Positions 25,171-36,426 of a stretch of 39,072 nucleotides of DNA are shown here, piece by piece. Origin of the DNA: Sideroxydans sp. Lineage in GTDB: Bacteria > Pseudomonadota > Gammaproteobacteria > Burkholderiales > Gallionellaceae. The DNA lies in the NCBI GenBank assembly GCA_027310665.1, contig DAIDAJ010000024.1, forward strand, positions 81,607 through 120,678, read 5' to 3'. The first letter of the stretch is position 1. Each line of letters begins with the position of its first letter. The translations under genes and the position numbers were made by a program. The notes under the pieces are model-generated. The model saw only the letters and a program-made list of their open reading frames with translations. It ran no database searches and was not told the origin of the DNA.

Positions 25171-26685
25171 CTAGTTTGTGACATTGATCTCGGTCATCAT
25201 CCCGCCAAAGTTTTCGGCGTCGTTGGAGAGATGGTCCAGATTCGAGGTGTAGAGAAAATAGGTGCCGGGCGGAACGCCGGTAGAGTCGAGGATCACGTCC
25301 GTGGATTCGCCGCCGCCCAGGGTGATCGAGTTGGTCTTGTAGTACATGTTGTTACCTGCCATGTCGCGCAGCAGGCGTGCATTGTCGGCGATCACCAGCA
25401 TGGGGATGCCGACCGTGGCCAGCGTGTGGAATTCGGTCACGTTGAGGTCGGAGATGCGCAACAGCGCGCGCTGCCCGCTCCTTAAGGTGATCAGCGTCGG
25501 CTGCGGTTGCGACGGCCGGGAGATGCCGTCGGAAGAAAGCGTGGCCATCGGGCCGTTGGGAACCGGATTCCCGCCGGCATCGACGCCGGTATTGACGACG
25601 TTGGTATTGACAGTGTCCGGATAGCTGCGGCCGCTGAGCAGGAAGTACTTGTCCTTCATGTCGGCAAATGCCTCGGGGTTGAAGGTCATGCCCACATAGT
25701 GGAAATTGGGGTCGAACCCCATCATCTGGATCGGGTACTCGACGTCGTAACGGGTCGAGCCGTCACCGTCGTTGTAGGCATACTTGGCGGTGCCGTCATT
25801 GATGACGCCGGTGGCGCCGCCGTTATTCAGATTGGCGCTGACAGGCAAAGGCGTTTGCCCGGTGCACAGGATGTCCGAACAGCCGACGCCGGTTGCCGCC
25901 GGATCGACCGCCGCTTTCTTGTTGGCTGTCAGGAGCGCGGCACCGATATCGCCATTCACCCTGTTCTGCCGAGGACGCACATACAATTGCCCGACCATGC
26001 CCATCTGCAGGTGTTCGGGCGGCGTGATGTGGCAGTGCCAGAAATAGCTGCCGGCGTCAGGGGCGGTGTAGTAATACGTAAAGCTGCCGGCGATGTTGAT
26101 GGCCACCGATGCGTCCGGCACGCCGTCGAAGAACGACGAGGCATTGGGGTAGCCATGGAAGTGCACGGTGTGCTGCTCGAACAGGTCCGGCCGCATGATC
26201 ATGCCGACGTTGCTCAAGGTCAGGAAGAATTCATCGTCCTCGTCGATCGCCATCATGGGGGCCGGAGCGTTGGCTGCGAGCACGCCGTTGTTCATGATGG
26301 CTGCGGGCTCGAACTTGCCGGCGTTCGGGTCGTTCGGATCGTTGAAATTGACGGCGGGGACGGTGCCGGGCAGTCCCTGCTGGAGATTTGCCGTGCCGGA
26401 GAGGGGGCCGAAACCGAACAGGTATATCTGGTGACCGTCCCCCATGGTGGCGTAGCCGTCACTGCCCGCTATTTCCTGGCATTTGATCTGGCCCGGCGCC
26501 GAACCGTTCGCCGGATGCAGCGTGGTCGCACTCGGGCATTGCACCCGGAACGATTCGGCATTGGCCAGGGTGGCATAGAGCAGTGAGATCATCGCCGCCA
26601 CCCCGAACAGATAAATCCCAACATAAAACCCGAACCCGGGCGCGTTCGTTTGTACCCGGAAGCTTGATGCCGTCGCATTTTTCAT
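25171..26685 (-). CDS. Multicopper-oxidase-like cupredoxin protein carrying the type-1 copper half-site
   Basis: A 504-residue exported protein and first gene of the copper operon. The ATG at 26685 follows a GGGGG stretch; in-frame starts further upstream lack a ribosome site. The signal is long: about 18 polar residues, then a hydrophobic helix ending ATLANA|ES. The first cupredoxin domain has HTVHFHG (His172, 175, 177) and FWHCHITPPEHLQMGM (His217, Cys218, His219, His225, Met230), a full set of type-1 ligands plus one side of a trinuclear cluster, matching laccase motifs C and D; Cys-to-His spacing is two residues longer than in classic laccases. The second domain aligns with the paralogues but lost copper ligands (TEFHTLATVGIPM; YTSNLDHLSNDAENFGG). 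YFLLSGRSYPD is the shared paralogue motif. A laccase-like reaction would need His pairs from another chain. Confidence 0.88.
   Translation of the reverse strand: MKNATASSFRVQTNAPGFGFYVGIYLFGVAAMISLLYATLANAESFRVQCPSATTLHPANGSAPGQIKCQEIAGSDGYATMGDGHQIYLFGFGPLSGTANLQQGLPGTVPAVNFNDPNDPNAGKFEPAAIMNNGVLAANAPAPMMAIDEDDEFFLTLSNVGMIMRPDLFEQHTVHFHGYPNASSFFDGVPDASVAINIAGSFTYYYTAPDAGSYFWHCHITPPEHLQMGMVGQLYVRPRQNRVNGDIGAALLTANKKAAVDPAATGVGCSDILCTGQTPLPVSANLNNGGATGVINDGTAKYAYNDGDGSTRYDVEYPIQMMGFDPNFHYVGMTFNPEAFADMKDKYFLLSGRSYPDTVNTNVVNTGVDAGGNPVPNGPMATLSSDGISRPSQPQPTLITLRSGQRALLRISDLNVTEFHTLATVGIPMLVIADNARLLRDMAGNNMYYKTNSITLGGGESTDVILDSTGVPPGTYFLYTSNLDHLSNDAENFGGMMTEINVTN
25996..26037 (-). other. Copper motif D (HCH...H....M) in the 504-aa protein
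   Basis: Codons for His217, Cys218, His219, His225 and Met230. Cys218, His225 and Met230 are the expected type-1 ligands; His217 and His219 point to the trinuclear site. This is the only HCH motif among the three paralogues. Confidence 0.8.
26155..26172 (-). other. Copper motif C (HTVHFH) in the 504-aa protein
   Basis: Codons for His172-x-x-His175-x-His177. In laccases the first His binds type-1 copper and the other two bind the trinuclear cluster. Confidence 0.8.
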
Positions 26686-26826
26686 GGCAACCCCCATGCT
26701 GTAGTTGCTGCAAGTGAAAACCATCGCCGGTGGCCTTTGCCATCAACATCCGGCTCGGCGCGGTACTGATACATTTCTGGGGCTGAGTTTATTGATTGCG
26801 TCGGATGGAAGCAGTGGGGTGAAAAT

Positions 26827-26849
26827 GGTATTTCGATGGTAGTAATACC
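26827..26849. repeat. Inverted repeat GGTATT-N11-AATACC upstream of the copper operon
   Basis: Perfect 6-base arms at 26827-26832 and 26844-26849 with an 11-base spacer, in the 172-base gap between the stand-alone receiver gene and the first copper gene. It is AT-rich without a T tail, so more like an operator than a terminator. No good -35/-10 pair was found next to it. Confidence 0.3.
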
Positions 26850-26857
26850 CTACAAAT

Positions 26858-27271
26858 TCAGTGGGAGGTCAGGTGGTGGCGTTCGCCCGGCATTGGAAGC
26901 GAAGATCCGGTCATGGCAGACTCGACTGCCTGCAGCACGATCCCCTTGCTCAGAACGTCTTTTGATATGAAGTGACTTGCACCGGCCTCCAGCGCAGCGC
27001 GGCGGTATTCGGGCAAATCATAGGCCGTGACGATGATCACGGTGATATCGGCTTTGCCTGCTTTAATGGATTTGGTCAGATTGATCCCGTTTTCGTCGGG
27101 CAGATTGATATCCATGAATATCAGGTTGGGTTCGAAATCCCGGACCTGTTCCAATGCCGTTCTTCCATTGGCGGCTTCTGCAAGGGACCAGGACGGGAAA
27201 TGGAAAGCCAGGATAAGGCCCAGCGAACGGCGAAACTCCGCATGGTCTTCGACGATGAGCGCTTTGAACAT
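26858..27271 (-). CDS. Stand-alone receiver-domain response regulator
   Basis: A CheY-like protein of 137 residues from ATG 27271 (MFKALIVEDH); a GTG at 27286 would add five residues. Neither has a strong ribosome site; ATG is preferred because it places the first strand normally. The receiver has the acidic pair Glu8/Asp9, phospho-acceptor Asp54 (NLIFMDINLPDENG), the switch Thr in IIVTAYDLPEYRR, and conserved Lys104 (HFISKDVL). Only a short tail follows and there is no DNA-binding domain, so output must be through protein contacts. It lies upstream of the copper operon on the same strand, 172 bases away, with no strong terminator between, so read-through is possible. Confidence 0.88.
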   Translation of the reverse strand: MFKALIVEDHAEFRRSLGLILAFHFPSWSLAEAANGRTALEQVRDFEPNLIFMDINLPDENGINLTKSIKAGKADITVIIVTAYDLPEYRRAALEAGASHFISKDVLSKGIVLQAVESAMTGSSLPMPGERHHLTSH

Positions 27272-27372
27272 AGGTTGAACCGTCACAATTCGGGCAATCG
27301 ATCAGGGAAGGATTTAATATTTGGCCGCGCCTGCGGGGCGATACTGCAAATCGTGTATTTATAGACGGGCAA

Positions 27373-27397
27373 GGCCGTATCGCCGGCATACGCGGCC
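27373..27397. repeat. GC-rich imperfect hairpin
   Basis: Outer arms GGCCG/CGGCC and inner TAT/ATA around CGCCGGC, with a two-base bulge. It could fold in RNA from either strand; it lacks a T tail on either side. Function unknown. Confidence 0.3.
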
Positions 27398-27552
27398 GGT
27401 ACTCCCGGACGCGATGGCGCTCGACGATTGATCGGCCGCTCCCGGGATGAGCGATCGTTCCGCGAGCCGATGCCGCGTCATCGACCGGGGGGGAAAGAAC
27501 ATCACGCCGGCATGCTTGCCGATTATTAAGGGATATTTCATTCGATTTTAAA

Positions 27553-27581
27553 TTGCCCCACTCGTGCTAAAAGGCTATATT
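27553..27581 (+). promoter_or_regulatory. Candidate sigma70 promoter for the glycogen operon
   Basis: TTGCCC at 27553-27558, 17 bases, then TATATT at 27576-27581. Spacing is ideal and matches are fair, but the predicted transcription start (about 27588) falls on the GAGGAG ribosome site of glgB, leaving a very short leader, so the real promoter may be further upstream. Confidence 0.3.
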
Positions 27582-27600
27582 GCGACCGAGGAGCGAAGAG

Positions 27601-29772
<2,172 letters not shown>

Positions 29773-29788
29773 GGCTATCGGGAGGGGT

Positions 29789-31435
29789 ATGTCCGCATTG
29801 ACACAATCAAAAGCATGGCAGGATCTGCGTGCTCATTTCGCCGCCAATACCGGGCTTTCGATGCGCCGCCTGTTCGACGACGACCCCGGGCGCTTCGCGC
29901 AATTCTCACTGCGCATGGGCGATCTGCTGCTGGACTACTCCAAGAACCTTGTCACCCGCGAGACGATGTCCTTGCTCTGCGCCCTGGCACGCGATCGTCG
30001 CGTGGAAGTGTGGCGCGACAAGATGTTTTCGGGCGCGAAGATCAATTTCACCGAGCGGCGCGCGGTGTTGCATACCGCGTTGCGCGCTGCGCCGGATGCG
30101 AAGCATGCTCCCGTCATGGTGGACGGGCAGGACGTGCTGCCTGGCGTGCGTCGAGTCCTGGAAAGGATGCGCGTCTTCACCGAAAGCGTGCGCGACGGCG
30201 CATGGCGCGGCTATAGCGGCAGGCCCATCACGGATGTGGTGAACATAGGCATCGGTGGCTCATATCTCGGACCGTTGATGGTGTGCCGTGCCCTGCATCC
30301 ATACAGCGACAAGGTGAAACTGCATTTCGTTTCCAATGTGGACGGCACGGACCTGCGGGAGAACCTCCAGGGCCTGGATCCCGAATCCACGATGTTCATC
30401 GTGGCTTCCAAGACGTTCACCACGCAGGAGACCTTGATGAATGCGCGTTCCGCGCGCGACTGGCTCCTGCGCAGTGCGGGCGATGCGAAACATATTGCCA
30501 GGCATTTCGTGGCGCTCTCGACGAATGCCAGGGAAGTCGAGGCTTTCGGCATCGACGTGGCGAACATGTTCGAATTTTCCGACTGGGTGGGGGGGCGTTA
30601 TTCCCTATGGTCGTCGATCGGCCTGCCGATCGCGCTGGCCGCCGGCATGGACAACTTCGAGGAGTTGCTTCGCGGCGGCTACGAGATGGATACCCATTTT
30701 CATACCGCGCCGCTTGAACGGAACATGCCGGTAATCCTGGCGCTACTGGGCATCTGGTACAACAATTTCCACAATGTCTCTACCCAGGCGTTGCTGCCTT
30801 ACGACCAGACGCTGGAATATTTCGTGCCCTATTTCCAGCAGGCCGACATGGAAAGCAACGGCAAGCGCGTAGATCGCGAGGGTGTTCCGGTGGACTATGC
30901 GACCGGCCCGGTACTGTGGGGTGGCATTGGCACCAACAGCCAGCACGCGTTCTTCCAGCTCATTCATCAGGGTACGCAGATGGTTCCCGCTGATTTCATC
31001 GCGTCTGCGCAGGGTTTTCATCCTCTGGGCGAGCATCATGCGACGCTGGTGTCGAATTTCTTTGCGCAGACCGAGGCGCTGATGCGCGGAAAGACCGAAA
31101 CGGAAGCGAGGATCGAGCTGCAGAATTCCGGTATGGAGGAAAAAGCCATCGAAGCATTGCTGCCGCACAAGGTATTCGCCGGTAACAAACCGACCAACTC
31201 CATCCTGTTCGAGAAGCTGACACCGCGCACATTGGGCAGGCTGATCGCGCTCTACGAGCACAAGATATTCGTGCAGGGCATCGTCTGGAACATCAATTCC
31301 TACGACCAGTGGGGCGTGGAGCTGGGAAAACAGCTGGCGGGCCATATCCAGGCCGAGTTGCGCAGCGGTGCGGAAATCTCTGCGCATGACTCATCGACCA
31401 ACGGATTGATCCACCACTACAACGCTCTCAAATGA
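29789..31435 (+). CDS. pgi: Glucose-6-phosphate isomerase
   Basis: Interconverts glucose-6-phosphate and fructose-6-phosphate, linking gluconeogenic carbon to glycogen. The 548-residue length is normal for the long bacterial form. Phosphate-binding GIGGSYLGP and SKTFTTQET, signature [15 protein letters not shown] and C-terminal DQWGVELGK (catalytic Lys) are all present, as is the His in the GEHHATL region. At the position of the E. coli/rabbit catalytic Glu (WGEPGTN) it reads WGGIGTN; other proteobacterial Pgi proteins seem to vary here, so I still expect an active enzyme. Its stop overlaps glgA as ATGA. Its place inside a glycogen operon is notable but functionally coherent. Confidence 0.95.
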   Translation: MSALTQSKAWQDLRAHFAANTGLSMRRLFDDDPGRFAQFSLRMGDLLLDYSKNLVTRETMSLLCALARDRRVEVWRDKMFSGAKINFTERRAVLHTALRAAPDAKHAPVMVDGQDVLPGVRRVLERMRVFTESVRDGAWRGYSGRPITDVVNIGIGGSYLGPLMVCRALHPYSDKVKLHFVSNVDGTDLRENLQGLDPESTMFIVASKTFTTQETLMNARSARDWLLRSAGDAKHIARHFVALSTNAREVEAFGIDVANMFEFSDWVGGRYSLWSSIGLPIALAAGMDNFEELLRGGYEMDTHFHTAPLERNMPVILALLGIWYNNFHNVSTQALLPYDQTLEYFVPYFQQADMESNGKRVDREGVPVDYATGPVLWGGIGTNSQHAFFQLIHQGTQMVPADFIASAQGFHPLGEHHATLVSNFFAQTEALMRGKTETEARIELQNSGMEEKAIEALLPHKVFAGNKPTNSILFEKLTPRTLGRLIALYEHKIFVQGIVWNINSYDQWGVELGKQLAGHIQAELRSGAEISAHDSSTNGLIHHYNALK

Positions 31436-32886
31436 AGATACTTTTCGTCACTTCCGAAGTCCATCCACTGATCAAGACGGGCGGCCTTGCCGACGTCAGC
31501 GCGGCTCTGCCTGCCGCGTTGCAGGCGCTGGGGGAAGATGTGCGGCTTCTGATCCCGGGCTATACCGAAGTGCTGGACAAGCTGGAGAACAAGCGCACGG
31601 TCGCAACGTTCGCAGTGTTTCCCGGACAGCCGGAGGTGAGGCTGTTAAGCGCGAAAATGCCGGAAACCGGGGTGCCGGTATATGTGTTGGACGCACCGCG
31701 ATATTATTCGCGTGTAGCGGGACCCTATCAATACGAACTGGGCGGCGATTGGCCGGACAACCCGATGCGTTTCGGGATGTTATCCAGAGCAGGGGCCTTG
31801 CTGGGCAGCGTGGATTCGCCCGCCGCCTGGCGAGCCGACATCGTGCACTGCAATGACTGGCAGAGCGGCCTCGCGCCGGCCTATCTGCAAATGACACGGA
31901 GCACGCATGCGAAGACCGTGATGGCAGTCCACAACATGGCGTTCCAGGGTAATTTCGATCGCGACTGGCTGCAACCGCTCGACCTCCCGCAATCCTGCTT
32001 CGATATGCACGGCGTGGAATTCAACGGTTACCTCTCCTTCCTGAAAGCGGGCTTGCACTACGCCGACCGCATCGTGACGGTAAGCCCGACCTATGCGCGC
32101 GAGATACAGGCGACCGAGATGGGTTACGGTATGCAGGGATTGCTCGTGGCGCGCAACGGCGATGTCAGCGGGATACTTAACGGCATCGATGAAAAGGAAT
32201 GGGATCCTGCGACCGACAAATATCTGGCTGCAACTTATGACAGCAGCGATCTTGCGCCCAAGGCGTCGGTCAAGCAGGCCTTGCAGCAGCGGCTCGGTCT
32301 TGAAATCAATGCCCGGGCACCTGTGCTCGGTGTCGTGAGTCGCCTGACCTATCAAAAGGGGCTGGATCTGCTGCTGGAATGCCTGCCCAAGTTGCTGGAT
32401 GGCGGCGCACAACTGGTCGTGCTGGGCAGTGGCGAGGTGGATCTGGAGCGGCGCTATCAGCAACTCGCGCACCGTTATCCCGGAAGAGCCTCGGTCACCG
32501 TGCGTTTCGACGAGGCATTGTCGCACCAGGTCATGGCGGGAGCGGATATCTTCCTGATGCCTTCCCGTTTCGAGCCCTGCGGGTTGAACCAGATGTATGG
32601 CATGCGCTATGGCACGCCGCCGGTGGTGCGCAAGACGGGCGGTTTGGCGGATTCGGTGACCGACGCCGGGGAGGCAAATGGTACCGGTTTCGTGTTCGAC
32701 GAGCCAGATACGTCCGTTTTGTATCGCACCATCGTGAGGGCGATCGAATGTTATCGCGACGAAAATGATTTCAAACGGGTGCAACTCAACGGCATGCGCC
32801 GCGATGTAGGCTGGAGCACCAGCGCCGCGCGTTATATCGAGCTGTACCGGGCGATCGTCGCAGGAGTGTTTTTGGGGAGTAACTAA
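31432..32886 (+). CDS. glgA: Glycogen synthase GlgA (GT5, ADP-glucose dependent)
   Basis: Elongates alpha-1,4-glucan from ADP-glucose. The 484 residues match family length. The N-terminal Rossmann domain has the ADP-glucose-binding KTGGLADV (Lys15). The C-terminal GT-B half has [31 protein letters not shown] with the retaining-transferase Glu, and a second KTGGLADSV. The ATGA overlap with pgi and the 15-base gap to glgC indicate one transcript; glgC supplies its substrate. Confidence 0.97.
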   Translation: MKILFVTSEVHPLIKTGGLADVSAALPAALQALGEDVRLLIPGYTEVLDKLENKRTVATFAVFPGQPEVRLLSAKMPETGVPVYVLDAPRYYSRVAGPYQYELGGDWPDNPMRFGMLSRAGALLGSVDSPAAWRADIVHCNDWQSGLAPAYLQMTRSTHAKTVMAVHNMAFQGNFDRDWLQPLDLPQSCFDMHGVEFNGYLSFLKAGLHYADRIVTVSPTYAREIQATEMGYGMQGLLVARNGDVSGILNGIDEKEWDPATDKYLAATYDSSDLAPKASVKQALQQRLGLEINARAPVLGVVSRLTYQKGLDLLLECLPKLLDGGAQLVVLGSGEVDLERRYQQLAHRYPGRASVTVRFDEALSHQVMAGADIFLMPSRFEPCGLNQMYGMRYGTPPVVRKTGGLADSVTDAGEANGTGFVFDEPDTSVLYRTIVRAIECYRDENDFKRVQLNGMRRDVGWSTSAARYIELYRAIVAGVFLGSN

Positions 32887-32901
32887 AGGGGAGGCTGCAT
32901 C

Positions 32902-34185
32902 ATGGTACAGGAAATGCGTTCACCACGATTCATCAGTGCATTGACCAAGAACACCGTGGCCCTGGTGTTGGCGGGAGGGCGTGGAAGCAGGTTGCATAAC
33001 CTGACGGATTGGAACGCGAAGCCGGCGGTGCAGTTCGGCGGCAAGTTCCGCATCATCGATTTCCCCCTGTCGAATTGCATCAATTCCGGCATCAGGCGCA
33101 TTGGCGTAGTGACGCAGTACAAGGCACACACGCTGATCGAGCATGTGCAGAAGGGCTGGGGGTTCCTGCGCGGCGAGTTCAACGAATTCCTGGCTTTGCT
33201 GCCCGCACAACAGCGCATCCAGGAGGAATGGTATCGGGGCACCGCAGATGCCGTGTTCCAGAATATCGATATCCTGCGCGGCTATAATCCGGAGTACATC
33301 GTGATCCTCGCGGGAGACCATGTATACAAGATGGATTATGGCGAGATGCTGGCATATCACGTGAGCAGCGATGCGGATATGACGGTGGGCTGCGTTGAAA
33401 TGCCCGCATCCGAATCATCGTCGTTCGGTGTGATGACAGTCGGCGAAAAAGACCGTGTCATCAAGTTCACCGAAAAACCGCCCAAGGGAGACGAGATTCC
33501 GGGAAAGCCCGGACGTATCCTGGCCAGCATGGGCATCTACGTGTTCAACGCAAGGTTTTTGTACGAGCAGCTGATCCGCGATGCGGACACCAAGAAATCC
33601 ACCCACGATTTCGGGCACGATATCATTCCCTACCTGATCGACCGCTACCGCGTGTATGCGCATCGCTTCGAGAAGAGTTGCGTCGGCACGACCGACGGTG
33701 TCGAGCCCTACTGGCGCGATGTGGGAACCATAGACGCCTATTGGGATGCCAATATGGAAATGGTCAGCGTGACTCCCGCGCTGGATCTGTATGACAAGAC
33801 CTGGCCGATCTGGACGTATCAGGAGCAACTGCCGCCCGCCAAGTTCGTTTTTAACGACGAAGGCAGGCGCGGTGTGGCGATCGACTCCATGGTCTCGGGC
33901 GGCTGCATCATCAGCGGCGCCAGAGTGCACCATTCCTTGTTGTTCTCGGATATTCGCGTGGGAGCGCGCAGTGAGATCAACGATTCGGTGATCCTGTCCG
34001 GTGCACGCATCGGGGAAGACGTAAAGTTGAATCGGGTGGTACTCGACAATAATTGTAAAATACCGGACGGAATGCGGATCGGATTCGACCATGAGGAAGA
34101 TGCACACCGTTTCCATGTATCTCCCGGCGGCATCACACTGGTGACTCCGGATATGCTGGGGCAGTCGATCCACCACATCAGATGA
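32902..34185 (+). CDS. glgC: Glucose-1-phosphate adenylyltransferase GlgC
   Basis: Makes ADP-glucose from glucose-1-phosphate and ATP, the committed and usually allosterically regulated step. 427 residues from ATG 32902 behind GGGGAGG. The nucleotidyltransferase domain shows LAGGRGSRLHNLTDWNAKPA, DFPLSNCINSG, ILAGDHVYKMDY and EPYWRDVGTIDAYWDANMEM. The C-terminal part has the hexapeptide left-handed beta-helix (SGARVHHSLLFSDIRVGARS). All major catalytic motifs appear intact. It sits between glgA and the GH57 gene. Confidence 0.97.
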   Translation: MVQEMRSPRFISALTKNTVALVLAGGRGSRLHNLTDWNAKPAVQFGGKFRIIDFPLSNCINSGIRRIGVVTQYKAHTLIEHVQKGWGFLRGEFNEFLALLPAQQRIQEEWYRGTADAVFQNIDILRGYNPEYIVILAGDHVYKMDYGEMLAYHVSSDADMTVGCVEMPASESSSFGVMTVGEKDRVIKFTEKPPKGDEIPGKPGRILASMGIYVFNARFLYEQLIRDADTKKSTHDFGHDIIPYLIDRYRVYAHRFEKSCVGTTDGVEPYWRDVGTIDAYWDANMEMVSVTPALDLYDKTWPIWTYQEQLPPAKFVFNDEGRRGVAIDSMVSGGCIISGARVHHSLLFSDIRVGARSEINDSVILSGARIGEDVKLNRVVLDNNCKIPDGMRIGFDHEEDAHRFHVSPGGITLVTPDMLGQSIHHIR

Positions 34186-34221
34186 GATTCTTGAAATAAA
34201 TTGCAGTCAATGGAAAGCGCC

Positions 34222-35970
34222 ATGCCACAAAGTAACACGCCACAGAATACAGACAAGAAGCTCCAGCTCATTCTGTGCTGGCACATGCATCAGCCGGATT
34301 ACCGCGAATATCTGAATCACGGGTATGTGCTGCCCTGGACGTATCTGCACGCCATGAAGGACTACACCGATATGGTCTTTCACCTGGAGCAGCATCCGCA
34401 CGCCAAGGCGGTGGTGAATTTTGTGCCCATCCTGGTCGAACAACTGCAGGATTATGAACAGCAGTTCAAGAGCGGCCACATCCGCGATGCGCTGCTCAGG
34501 ATGCTGTGCCACGAGCATCTGGACGAACTGGGGGACGAAGCCCGTCAGCATATCCTGGACAGTTGTTTCAAGAGCAACCACACCAAGATGCTGAAACCGT
34601 ACCGTGCTTACCAGCACCTGTTCGACTTGCAGGCATTGATGGACGGTCACGGCCGCGAGAACGTGACTTACCTGTCCGGACAGTATCTGGCAGATTTGCT
34701 GGTCTGGTACCATCTCGTGTGGATGGGCGAAAGTATCCGGCGCAGCAGCGAAACGGTGGCACGGCTGATGACCAAGGGCAGCCAGTTCACTTTCGCAGAG
34801 CGCAAGGAACTGTTCGATCTGATCGGCACGACCATCGCCGGCATCGTCCCCCGTTACCGGAAGTTGGCCGAGCTCGGGCAGATCGAAATATCTTCCACCC
34901 CCTACAACCATCCCATCATGCCGTTGCTGCTTGATTTTGCTGCGGCGCGCGAAAGCGAGCCCAGCGCGCTTCTGCCGCAAACGGCGCAATACCCGGGCGG
35001 ACTGTCGCGGCTGCATTCTCATTTGTCGAACGCGGTGGAGAGCCACAAGCAGAACTTCGGTGCCGCACCTCACGGCATGTGGCCGTCCGAAGGCGGTGTG
35101 TCGCGAGCGACGCTAAAGGTACTCGCGGAACACGGCTGCGAATGGACGGCGACCGGACAGGCGGTGCTGGCCAACAGCCTGCTGCGCGAAATGAATGACT
35201 ATCCGCTGCCCGGCAGTTCGGGCTATTTGTACAAGCCGTATCTGGTTGAGACCGGGGGCAAGCCGATCTATTGTTTCTTCCGCGATGACCGGCTGTCGGA
35301 CAAAGTCGGCTTCGAGTACGCCAAATGGAAGGGTGACGATGCCGCCGCCGATTTCGTGCATCAGCTGGAGGAGATATTGCGCAACGCACCCGGCGAGGAT
35401 GATCCGGTGGTCACGGTGATCCTGGATGGCGAAAACGCTTGGGAATACTATCCTTATAACGCTTATTATTTTCTGTCCGAACTGTATGCCAAACTGGAAA
35501 GCCATCCGTACATCCGTACCACCACTTTCCATGAATGCGTGCAAAGCTTGAGCGCACAGGATGCGCGCGTGACGCCGAGCAGATTGCAGCAGATGGTTGC
35601 GGGGAGCTGGGTATACGGCACATTCAGCACCTGGATCGGCTCTCCCGACAAGAATCGCGGATGGGATCTGTTGTGCGACGCCAAACGCAGTTACGACATC
35701 GTCATGGCGAGCGGAAGGTTGAACGAAGAGGAAATGCGTCTGGCCACCGAGCAGCTTGCGGATTGCGAGGGATCGGATTGGTTCTGGTGGTTCGGCGACT
35801 ACAATTCGGCACTGAGCGTCGCATCGTTCGACAGCCTGTTCCGGCGCAATCTTTCCAACTTGTACCATCTGCTCAAGCTCAAGGCACCGGAAGAGTTACA
35901 GCATGTAATCAGCGTGGGCGGTGGTGCGCCCGCGATGGGTGGCACCATGCGCCGTTCGGAACCTGTTTGA
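34222..35970 (+). CDS. GH57 family alpha-glucan enzyme (alpha-amylase/branching type)
   Basis: A retaining GH57 glycoside hydrolase or glucanotransferase acting on alpha-glucan, probably cytoplasmic (no signal peptide). The start is placed at ATG 34222 (GGAAAG upstream), giving 582 residues; in-frame TTG 34201 and ATG 34210 lack ribosome sites. GH57 hallmarks: HMHQPDYRE at the N-terminus, STPYNHPIMPLL, nucleophile Glu290 in GMWPSEGGVS, and acid/base Asp402 in VILDGENAWEYY. Whether it hydrolyses, debranches or branches cannot be read from sequence; GlgB is already present and no GlgX is in the window, so a trimming or debranching role is plausible. It follows glgC by 36 bases. Confidence 0.9.
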   Translation: MPQSNTPQNTDKKLQLILCWHMHQPDYREYLNHGYVLPWTYLHAMKDYTDMVFHLEQHPHAKAVVNFVPILVEQLQDYEQQFKSGHIRDALLRMLCHEHLDELGDEARQHILDSCFKSNHTKMLKPYRAYQHLFDLQALMDGHGRENVTYLSGQYLADLLVWYHLVWMGESIRRSSETVARLMTKGSQFTFAERKELFDLIGTTIAGIVPRYRKLAELGQIEISSTPYNHPIMPLLLDFAAARESEPSALLPQTAQYPGGLSRLHSHLSNAVESHKQNFGAAPHGMWPSEGGVSRATLKVLAEHGCEWTATGQAVLANSLLREMNDYPLPGSSGYLYKPYLVETGGKPIYCFFRDDRLSDKVGFEYAKWKGDDAAADFVHQLEEILRNAPGEDDPVVTVILDGENAWEYYPYNAYYFLSELYAKLESHPYIRTTTFHECVQSLSAQDARVTPSRLQQMVAGSWVYGTFSTWIGSPDKNRGWDLLCDAKRSYDIVMASGRLNEEEMRLATEQLADCEGSDWFWWFGDYNSALSVASFDSLFRRNLSNLYHLLKLKAPEELQHVISVGGGAPAMGGTMRRSEPV

Positions 35971-36426
35971 GCTTTGTCGGCATTGCAGGGCGCGGCGAAA
36001 GTGATTTCATTGTTACACTGTCAATATCCGTTCCAGTTTGTGAGGAACTTACCCATTTGCCGCAAGGGACTTGTTCGTCTGTTATGGCCCATTCCCGCGT
36101 TTTTATCCGCTTTCAGCAGCCGCGGACGACTTGCCTGGACGTGGATGCAGGTCAGGATTACGCTTTAACGGGAACATGATGTAACGAGGCAAGTTGGTGC
36201 CAGTCTGTGAGAGCTGCACCGAGTTGGTGCCGGCAGCGGTTCCGGAGCGGCGGAATCCGGGTTGTTACCAACGCATGGTTGATCTTCACGCACAAATATT
36301 CCGGGTAACGTCCGCCGATGAAGTGATGACTTTCAAGCAAGTTCCAGACTCTTGATTGGCCGGCCGGAACTTGGCATCAATGTTGCTGCTGATTTGAGCA
36401 AACAATTTTAAAATTTTAGGATTGAA
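35971..36426. other. 456-base intergenic region before glgP
   Basis: No convincing gene; the small open frames here have no ribosome site or recognisable composition. The region holds a direct repeat of AGTTGGTGCC (36192-36201 and 36222-36231), a related GTTGTTACCAAC stretch near 36262, and an AT palindrome (36404-36415) just before glgP. The length suggests an independent promoter for glgP, or an unrecognised RNA. Confidence 0.5.
36192..36231 (+). repeat. Direct repeat AGTTGGTGCC, 30-base period
   Basis: Two exact 10-base copies start 30 bases apart (about three helical turns), on the same face of DNA, in the leader of glgP. This is compatible with a regulator-binding site, but chance is possible. 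Confidence 0.35.

Larger units (their letters stand above)
27272..27600. other. Intergenic region between divergent receiver gene and glgB
   Basis: About 330 bases separating the receiver gene (-) from glgB (+), so it should contain promoters for both. It holds a GC-rich imperfect hairpin (27373-27397), an AT-rich stretch near 27525-27555, and a sigma70-like candidate just before glgB. No convincing gene or small RNA is seen. Confidence 0.6.

Noticed and set aside
30900..30960. Possible inactive Pgi because WGGIGTN replaces WGEPGTN
   Set aside because: All other motifs are intact, the gene is in a working operon, and the position appears variable in other proteobacterial Pgi proteins as far as I recall; not enough to call it broken.
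35974..36168. Small open frame in the gap before glgP
   Set aside because: No ribosome binding site, no recognisable composition or motif; treated as non-coding.
36404..36415. AATTTTAAAATT palindrome as a promoter or operator for glgP
   Set aside because: Too close to the start codon for a promoter and simple AT composition makes chance likely.
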